This document shows positions 56,986 to 64,000 of a DNA stretch of 64,000 nt, in pieces. The notes below the pieces were generated by a model, which had not been told where the DNA came from, made no database searches, and saw nothing but the letters and a program-made list of their open reading frames with translations. Each line of letters begins with the position of its first letter. Within the stretch, counting starts at the first letter, position 1. A program made the translations under genes and the position numbers. This stretch comes from Hemerocallis citrina. Lineage: Eukaryota > Streptophyta > Magnoliopsida > Asparagales > Asphodelaceae. The DNA is taken from positions 40,155,825 to 40,219,824 of the forward strand of contig CM030364.1 in the NCBI GenBank assembly GCA_017893485.1, given 5' to 3'.

Positions 56986-57032
<47 letters not shown>
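56986..57032. repeat. (TA)n microsatellite
   Basis: About 47 bases of TA. No transposon boundary is obvious on either side. Confidence 0.98.
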
Positions 57033-57036
<4 letters not shown>

Positions 57037-57299
57037 TACGTGCAGCTTTGTATCTGTGTATTTTTGTACATTATTCCAGTTTTGTACAATCCGCGTCGTA
57101 TGAATTCTATTCCATGTCGGAAAGAGACTGCATTTTGAAGATGTTGATATTGCTAAAACTTTCTTAAGTGCGTCTAAAGTTTGATTCAGATTTACAAAAA
57201 AATTAATTGGGCTGTTGAAAATTTTTGTCCTCGTACCACTGGAAGCAATTCCATATAGCAATTCCTGTTAGCAATTCTTTGAAAAATAATTTGGAATAG

Positions 57300-57795
57300 T
57301 TATCTCTAATATTATAATAGAAGAGTTGGAGTTGTAGTTTGTAAATCTACCAACTTATGTGTGTCACATGTGCATAACTAATATAAAGGAGATCTCAGAT
57401 TCGATGTCACACTAGGTCAGAGGTTATTTTTTTATATACATATGAAGGAGGTCTCAAATTCGAGTCCAGATTACGTCAGAGTATTTACTTTTAAATAAAT
57501 GTATTTATTAAGACGTGCATAGCATTTGAAAATTACTATAATCTCTAATATTATAATGGGACGTGCATAGCTAATATAAATAACTAATATTTTTTTTTAT
57601 CAAGACGTGCATCGCACATGTAAAATTTTAGTTATCTGTAATCTCTAATCTCTAATACTATAATCAAAGAAGAGGAGTTGTCAATTGTAAATCTATCATA
57701 AATGAGGTCTTAGGTTCAATCCCAGACTAAGTCTGAAATTTTACTTTAAAAAAATATATTTATTAAGACGTTCATCGCACATGTAAAATACTAGT
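57300..57795 (+). mobile_element. Cluster of degraded Helitron units
   Basis: Repeated starts of the ATCTCTAATA(C/T)TATAAT type (57302, 57540, 57650) and repeated ends with AAGACGTGCAT(C/A)GCA followed by an A-rich stretch (57514, 57602, 57768). The last unit ends in ATACTAGT at 57788-57795. TC starts and hairpin-plus-CTAG ends are Helitron features. Shared phrases such as GAGGTCT(C/T)A and CCAGATTACGT show one family. Confidence 0.55.
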
Positions 57796-57796
57796 A

Positions 57797-58154
57797 CTCT
57801 CTAATCTAATCGAATGTTATCTAATATCTTTACTATTTTAATGGGAGAGTTCGACATTCAACCATCTAATCTCAACCATTCATTTTTAAGTGGGAGTTAT
57901 ATTAACCATTCATTTACTCACTTGTTGTTAGTTACCATAATACCATCAAAGTTCAAATTTATTTACCACATAATTATTTACAAAAGTATCACTCATATAA
58001 AATAAAAGTTTGTGCCACTAGGGATAATTTGTAAAGAGTATGTATGAGGTTAGGGAGGTCACAGGTTCGAGGCCAGATTACGTCTTATTATTTACTTTAT
58101 AAAATAAATAAATAAAAAATGATTAAAACGTGCATCGCACGTGCAGGGTATTAG
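57797..58154 (+). mobile_element. Nonautonomous Helitron copy
   Basis: Starts CTCTCTAATCTAATC and ends with the hairpin ACGTGC-ATC-GCACGT (58128-58142) followed by AGGGTATTAG. About 358 bp, no coding. Its 57850-58080 segment is repeated at 58210-58446. Confidence 0.55.
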
Positions 58155-58155
58155 T

Positions 58156-58443
58156 CTCTCATACTATAATTGGAGAGTTGGGGTTGTCATTTGTAGAAAC
58201 CTGAAATTTGTAGACATTCAACCATAATCTCAACCATCCATTTTTAAGTGGGAGTTATATTAACCATTCATTTACTCTCAACTGTTGTTACTTACCATAA
58301 TACCCTTAAAGTTAAAATTTATTTACGACATAATTATTTACAAAAGTGACACTCATATAAAATTAAAGTTTGTGCCACAAGGGATAATTTGTAAAGAGTA
58401 GGTGATGAGTAATGGGAGGTCTCAGGTTCGAAGCAAGATTACG

Positions 58444-58446
<3 letters not shown>
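58156..58446 (+). mobile_element. Second Helitron copy, 3' end cut by an insertion
   Basis: Starts TCTCATACTATAATTGGAGAG directly behind the previous copy's end and follows it closely up to ATTACGCCTTAT, where the (TA)n tract begins. Head-to-tail arrays are common for Helitrons. Confidence 0.55.

Positions 58447-58499
<53 letters not shown>
58447..58499. repeat. (TA)n microsatellite
   Basis: About 53 bases of TA at the left edge of the PMD-type element. Confidence 0.98.
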
Positions 58500-58502
<3 letters not shown>

Positions 58503-58746
58503 GATTTCTCAGTTGCAAATGGGTCTGTTTGCACAGACCGGTTGCAAATGCAACTTTGAGTCGTTGGACCGTTTCAATCATGATCCAACGGCTTAGATTC
58601 GCTCCGCTCATCAGCCATCTCTCTCACTTAACTTCGGAATGGCAGAAATGGTATTTCGTCCTCAAATAACGCTTCATTTAGCCTGTCAATCACACTCTGA
58701 CTCTCTTAAAGCTGACGAAGTGCAATTTTTTAGGCCAAATTTAAAC

Positions 58747-58820
58747 CTAGGCCGTTGTTGGAAAGTAGTTCAAACTTTTTTTTTAACCTTGGCCATATTT
58801 TCCAACAACGACCAAAGTTA
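58747..58820. repeat. Imperfect inverted repeat with GGCCGTTGTTGGAAA arms
   Basis: GGCCGTTGTTGGAAA at 58751 and TTTCCAACAACGACC at 58799. Related to the hairpins at 12452-12530. Confidence 0.75.
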
Positions 58821-58859
58821 TACAAGCTTTTTTAAAACACTTGTAAAAATTTCTCTCCT

Positions 58860-59149
58860 TCTACCATCGATTTCTCACTCTATCTTCCCTTGCTCTCCTT
58901 CTCTCTCTCTCTCTATCGCTTGTTCTAGAACCCAAACAAAGCCCTAGCTCCTCCTTCACTTAAGCCACCCCTCCTCCTTCACCTCACTCTCTCCCTCTTC
59001 TCGAACTATTTCTCTCTCTCTTCCTGGAGATTCTCCCGAACCCAAAAAACCCTAGCCCTAAAGGAATCACCCAAACCCTACTTCTCCTCCATCTAAAGCA
59101 TCGTCTCTACCTCTTTACTTTCCTTCACAAAAAACCCACATTGTGCAAG
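58860..59149 (+). other. Probable untranslated first exon of the PMD-type gene
   Basis: Strongly pyrimidine-rich on the plus strand (CTCTCTCTCTCTCTATCG) with AACCCTAG motifs, ending at CAAG|GTATTC. It resembles a plant 5' untranslated exon with a splice donor. No start codon with a long frame. Confidence 0.35.
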
Positions 59150-59370
59150 GTATTCACTCTAATCTTGCTATGTTCATTTATGTATTTTTTTAATTTAATT
59201 TTTGAGTCAAAATTTTTTGATGCGTAGTTAGTTATTGGTTAGTTTCAGGATACGTATTGTGTATAGTTATTCGATAATTGTAGACGGTAGAGTTGTAGAA
59301 TTAGTTGTTGTTCCTCGCTCAAATTATAGTAGTAGTTGTAGTTTTTTGTAAAAGGGAAAAACGAACTCCA

Positions 59371-59607
59371 AAAATTCTGAAATTTTACGGGTAAGTCGGA
59401 CTCACCACGCACAAGGCAACGCAACTTGTATAGGCGAGTTGCGACTCACTGTTTGCAAGATACGGCGGTGTATCGCTTTCAACTCTTTTTCATGAGTGAA
59501 AACGATACATTGCCGTATAATGCAAACCGTGAGTCAAAAATCACTTCTACAAGTTGCGTTGGCTCGTGCGGGGTTAGTCCGACCTACTAGAAAAGTTTCA
59601 GAATTTT
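59371..59607. repeat. Large imperfect palindrome, copy 1
   Basis: Arms of ~110 bp from AAATTCTGAAATTTTACGGG to its complement ending TTTCAGAATTTTT, with centre near 59490. Inner landmarks are CAACGCAACTTGTA and CTACAAGTTGCGTTG. Confidence 0.88.
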
Positions 59608-59713
59608 TTCATGCCATTTGTACAGATTTGTCCCGTATATCAAACAACAACAACAATTATATATTGAAATTTTTAGAATGACTTTTCACTATAAAATCTC
59701 ACAAACCACATTC

Positions 59714-59952
59714 AAAAAATACGAAATTTTACGAGTAAGTCGGACTCACCAAACACAAGCCAACGCAACTTGTGAAAGCTCGTTTCAACTGACGGTTTGC
59801 ATGATACGGCCGTGTATCACTTTTCACTCATTTTCTATGAGTGAAAGCGATACATTGCCTTACCTTGCAAACCATAAGTCGAAACTCGCTTCTACAAATT
59901 GCGTTGACTTGTGTGGGTGAGTCCGACCTACTCACAAAATTTCGTATTTTTC
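59714..59952. repeat. Large imperfect palindrome, copy 2
   Basis: Arms from AAAAATACGAAATTTTACGAG to AAAATTTCGTATTTTT, centre near 59832. It is homologous to copy 1, about 345 bp downstream; both are followed by GTCCCGTATATCAAACAACA. Confidence 0.88.
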
Positions 59953-60021
59953 GGATGTTGTTTGTGCGATTTTGTCCCGTATATCAAACAACAACAAATA
60001 TATACTTTGATATTTTGTTTC

Positions 60022-60022
<1 letters not shown>

Positions 60023-60077
<55 letters not shown>
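60023..60077. repeat. (TA)n microsatellite
   Basis: About 55 bases of TA at the left edge of the solo LTR. Confidence 0.98.
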
Positions 60078-60079
<2 letters not shown>

Positions 60080-63000
60080 CCAAAAGAATACGGAATATGG
60101 TATGTGACTAAGCCCAGCGGATAGTATTCACCATCCATAAGCTGTACAAACCTGCCTGACTCATCATAACAATAAATATAACAGTATACTCCAACCAGGC
60201 ATGCAAAAACAATCATAACTCAAAAATATTTATTGAACTAATAATAATAAATATTCCAACAAATACTAGATCTGAAACAAAACAATAATCCTGGGACAAT
60301 AAGCCCAAATACAAGTCTCAATACAGTTCATGAAATAAAATAGTTCATCAAATTTATTTAAAGCAAATCATTCCAATTTCACAGCTCAAAACTTTTGCTC
60401 ACCAACTCCAAGCAATTGATCAGCAAAACCTGCTCATATGAAAATTACAAAGAAAATAGGGAAAACAGGAAAACATAGCGCCCGTTAGAAGTAAGTCCGA
60501 GCCGCAAGTAATACAAGCAAGGAAATGGGAGAAAACTAACTAGACATGAAATACTAACATGGAAAAAGTAGTAAGTATAGCAGTTTACAAGTGACAGTAA
60601 GCAGCGGAATAACAGTAAAAGTGTAACAGTAACAGTAAGGGTCAACAGTAACAGTGTGTCAACGGTAGCAGTAATCAACAGTAATAGTGAATCAACAATA
60701 ACAGTAAATCAACAGTAACCGTAACAGGATTTGACAGTGTAAACAGTTATTTCTTATGTCTAATTTTCATTACTAACTAGGTAGCACTTCATGCGTCCCA
60801 TTTATTTACACATGGTTACTACAGCAAACCGTTTCGCTTTAAGATTTTATTGTGGAACTTCTATAGGGCAATATATTCAGACAAACAGTAACAGTAACAG
60901 TAATAACAACAGTAATGGTGTCATGGATCATGCCCTCATGTATCCAGAGATAAACAGTAGGTACCACAGTAAACAGTGGGGAAACGAGTCCCTTCTGAAT
61001 ATGTATTTCTATATTGTTCGATCTTTTCCCTTAAAAACCCCGGCTTGATTTCTTTTATTATTAATAAACATGTGTGAATGAATACAAACAGGCTAAAGAC
61101 ATGGTATGAACAAGAAGTAAGTCTAAGATAAAATAGTAATTGCAACGGTTGATAAAAACAACTCATAATAGTCAAAACAACGACATTCTCAGTTCTGGAC
61201 AGCAAGACACAACTGTACAAATTCTGAGATTCCCGTTGCTACAGAACAGCAAATCCAGATCCGTCAGAAAACCTAGAAACTAGACTCTCTGCCGATTCCA
61301 GCACATATATATAAGTCACATATTAGCCATAGAAACAGGGTTGAAAACAGCGTTTAATACAAAAATCGTGTTCAGCCAAAAAATGCAAAATCTTGTTTAT
61401 AAGCATGAAAAGAGTTTAAAATCATCATAATTAAATATGAAAAAAATCTGGAAGATTCCCTAACCTATCTAGTTTCAAAATATAAAATATCATGAATTTA
61501 TATTATATATAGTATAGTCAACAAAATTGGAAAAATAGAGTAATGCAACAAAATCTCGATTCTGAAAGTTCAGACAAAGCAGTCCCAAAACAGAGAAACT
61601 TTATAGAATGAAATTCGGAATCCAGATCCGTCAAAAGGGTGATAAAAAGATAAATAAGTCTACAGTTCTTATTCACAAAGTTTTTATCAAAAATGAATAG
61701 AATCAGGTTGAAAACATAGTTTTTTTCTGAACATCATGCAGTTTGAAAATGTATCAACTAGTTTCATAAGCATGAAATGAGATACAAGAGTCATTAATTA
61801 ATTCTACAAAAATTAGGGATTGATCCCAACAATGTGTAAATATGCTCAGCAAAACATAGAGTTCAAATTCTACTTTTAGTATCAGTTTTAAAATAAAATT
61901 CTATACAGAATACATATAGTTCAGAATCTGAAAAGGACGATATGTCTGCAGTAAAATGACAATAATTCATGCATAAAAACTCAGAATTCAGATCCATCGA
62001 AAGTTCTAAAAACTAGAAATCAGAGGCTATGAATCATATTCACAAGCTTATTTATTTTACTGATGTTAACAGGGTCAAAATTACTGTACAAAATAGGGCA
62101 GCAGTGGACAAAAGTTCTTTTAGGCATTTTATCAAACAAGTTAACTACAAACGGTCCAACCTAAGATGTCATACAAAGTATGGTATATGTGGGTTACTCA
62201 AATCAACATGACATGTGTACAAATAGTCTATGATGAGGTAATACATCCAACAAACATCCAAGCAACAGTCAACTACAACATACGGGGTGTCACAAACAAC
62301 ATACAGTCAAAGTGTCCACTAATCTAATTGTTTTCATGCAACAGGTGTCAATTTTTGTAACTACTCATGATCAAGAGATGATGTCAACGGTTAAACTAAT
62401 AATTTAGGATCATCATGAGAGTACAAATCTTTTCCTACTAGATTACTTACAGTATTAACTTGTATGACAAAAAGAAACACATACAAGCAACTTGCCTGAT
62501 GATGAAGATGATGAAAACGAAAAATAGAATAACGGGAACGGATCCTGAACAACGAACTCACGGACACGAACAAGAACGAGAGACGAGAACTTCCAATGAA
62601 CGAATACACGTGCACAAGAACGCACGTGCACTCAGTCCAACACAAAGAGACAGTAGCAACCGCAAGCAAGGGCGGCAGCAGCCAACGGCGAGGGTGACAA
62701 CGGCAGGGAATGACAGCGATGGGGTCGCGGTGCTGCGCTGTGGCGGTGGTGGTCATGCATATGAAGCAAGACGCAGGGGGGTTGTGGCCTGGGGGTGCTG
62801 GGTTACTGGGTTGCGACGCAAGGAGGAAGACGGAAAGGGAAGAGAGTGCAGTGGGGTTTGGGTTGTCGCCGGCGGTCGGCAGTCGACGACGGAGACGGGG
62901 CAGAGGTCGGGGTTAGGTCGGGATGAGGGAGGGAGAGGGGGACGGCTAGGAGAGAGGAGAGATGTATTGGGGTTTGGTAATTAGTGTTAGGGTTCAATTA

Positions 63001-63296
63001 GGGAGTATCAATAGGGATAAAATGGGTTGAGATGAACTGGTAGTACCCAATAGGGTGAAAGGGTTCCAATAAGAGACAATTAGGCTATGGATTAGGTTTA
63101 AACAATAGAGAAGATCAAGAACGAATTGTAAGCCAAATAAATGAGGATAAAAAGCTGAATCAATGCAAAGTGAATCACAAGAGAGAGAAGAACAACACAC
63201 TATATATTGAAAAGAAATTAAATACAACCAAAAATAAAATAAATAATCAATAATTTTATTAAATATAATTAAAAATACAAATACGAGCAATAGGGG

Positions 63297-63298
<2 letters not shown>
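60080..63298 (-). repeat. Solo LTR related to element 1, antisense
   Basis: The left end (CCCAAAAGAATACGG...CCCAGCGGATAGTATTCACCATCCATAAGCTGTAC) parallels the inner LTR end at 7675-7745, and the right end AGGGGTTATA parallels AGGGGTTACA at 10785-10794. The ATAACGGGA...CACGTGCA block at 62530-62620 matches 1290-1345. The first ~13 bases of the expected inner end are missing, replaced by (TA)n. No primer site or internal domain adjoins. Frames at 62391-62984 are the GC-rich leader and are not genes. Confidence 0.7.
60592..60735. repeat. CAGTAA-type short tandem repeat
   Basis: Irregular copies of AACAGTAACAGTAA and ATCAACAGTAA. A smaller patch recurs at 60883-60920. Confidence 0.8.

Positions 63299-63355
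<57 letters not shown>
63299..63355. repeat. (TA)n microsatellite
   Basis: About 55 bases of TA at the right edge of the solo LTR. Confidence 0.98.
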
Positions 63356-63358
<3 letters not shown>

Positions 63359-63390
63359 TATTGATCAATTGTTATAATTTTTTATTATAG

Positions 63391-64000
63391 AGAAATGGTT
63401 AAAACGAGGGAAACTGGTGGGCGTCCTGGTATTGGTAGGGGCGTACAATAGAAGTAAGTGTATTATTAGTTTTCGTTGTGAATTTTGTATACAAAATATT
63501 TGATGTACAATAATAAAATTTGCTGCTACGTTGGTGCAGGTTGGTGCATCGTCTTCGGGTGAATATCGCGGTCCATGACCTTTAAGTCCACATGTACTTA
63601 CTTTGCAAGAACGCCGCAGATCTGAGAAAGTGTGGAGAGGGACCACGCGGAATTGTAACTTCCGTACCCACGAGATATTGACAATGCACCCGCATACCCA
63701 TGAGTACCTTGTCCAAGCTGCTTTTTACGGAGTTAATTTGATGGGTAAGGTAAAACTAGACTGAGCACTTCTTGTAGTCATCGTCGAGCGATGGGGCCAG
63801 AGACACACAATTTTTATCCATCGGTGGGTGAGATGACGGTGACATTGCAAGATATCGTCATGATTTCCGATCTTCCAATAGAAGGAATGACCGTGACGGG
63901 TAATATGAATTTCGATAAAATACAGTTGTGTAATGAGCTTCTCGGCATAGGGTTTAATGATGATGAAGAGAATGATAATGGTATTTTTGTCGGACAATCA
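63391..64000 (+). pseudogene. Plant mobile domain (PMD, MAIN-like) gene, 5' part
   Basis: PMD proteins such as MAIN and MAIL1 act in the nucleus in gene and transposon silencing; related copies sit in transposons. A short exon starts at ATG 63395 (MVKTRETGGRPGIGRG), followed by an intron ending TGGTGCAG at 63539. The next exon carries LTLQERRRSEKVWRG, then AAFYGVNLMGKVKLD and the domain hallmarks VERWGPETHNFYPSVGEMTV and LQDIVMISDLPIEGMTVTG, running off the window. Damage: TAG at 63449, TGA after GEYRGP, TGA after KVKLD and a one-base loss near 63794. The exact donor is unclear: GTAAGT at 63454 gives a phase mismatch, whereas a GT at 63443 would keep frame. Confidence 0.7.

Larger units (their letters stand above)
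58500..64000 (+). mobile_element. PMD-type transposon, split by a solo LTR and running off the window
   Basis: I read 58500-60022 and 63356-64000 as one element interrupted by 60080-63298. The left part has a (TA)n-bounded end, a hairpin region with GGCCGTTGTTGGAAA, a CT-rich leader ending in a donor-like CAAG|GTATTC (59150) and two large palindromes. The right part starts with an acceptor-like TTATTATAG (63390) and codes for a plant mobile domain. PMD genes are known to travel in plant transposons; I cannot assign the class because no transposase is visible. Confidence 0.5.

Noticed and set aside
62391..62984. Frames of 121 and 174 codons on opposite strands
   Set aside because: They overlap each other in the GC-rich leader of the solo LTR and match the non-coding block of element 1.

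Overview
The window looks like repeat-dense intergenic DNA of a flowering plant, most likely a eudicot. The signs are one spliced nuclear host gene, plant-type Ty3/gypsy, L1, Mutator-like, Helitron and plant-mobile-domain (PMD) elements, and long (TA)n tracts. I found no bacterial operon, CRISPR array, rRNA or tRNA gene. The only recognisable host gene is coatomer subunit epsilon (COPI coat) on the minus strand at 25189-30226. It has seven exons, all with GT-AG borders, that join into one 287-residue frame. Nearly everything else is mobile DNA at different stages of decay.

Layout. 1-10794: antisense Tekay-like chromovirus with 3.1 kb LTRs; the left LTR is cut by the window edge. 11396-11970: a miniature LTR element (TRIM-like). 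12209-12587: an AT tract and a hairpin-bearing fragment. 12588-19889: a second Tekay-like element, sense strand, with a 3.9 kb LTR carrying three tandem arrays, truncated in reverse transcriptase. 20140-22632: solo LTR. 22899-24538: three small DNA transposons (two with 9-bp and one with 3-bp target duplications). 25189-30226: coatomer epsilon, with a hAT-like insertion in intron 2. 30471-32055: Mutator-like element with ~195-bp inverted repeats, ending 245 bp upstream of the coatomer start codon. 32278-38580: a gag-only LTR element (Tat-type gag) with three families of tandem repeats. 38995-45931: a decayed L1 LINE. 46285-48095: a 1.8 kb non-coding retroposon with A-tail and target duplication. 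48749-56619: a nearly intact full-length L1 with a perfect 19-bp target duplication. 57300-58446: clustered Helitron ends. 58500-64000: a PMD-type element whose first intron is split by a (TA)n-flanked solo LTR (60080-63298).

How the parts relate. Both Tekay-like elements carry an intron-like GT-AG segment at the same place and phase, in the Gly codon between Gag and protease. The antisense element has a second, 80-bp intron-like segment in gag. Removing these segments restores the family reading frame, which suggests splicing in this retroelement lineage. Elsewhere the striking structures are a tandem pair of ~238-bp palindromes in the PMD element, several kinds of (TA)n-bounded junctions, two Mutator-like miniatures that used overlapping copies of one target site, and an eight-base stop/start overlap joining ORF1 to ORF2 in the intact L1.

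Limits. All similarities are by eye against remembered family consensus motifs. No alignment, database search, folding or splice prediction was run.
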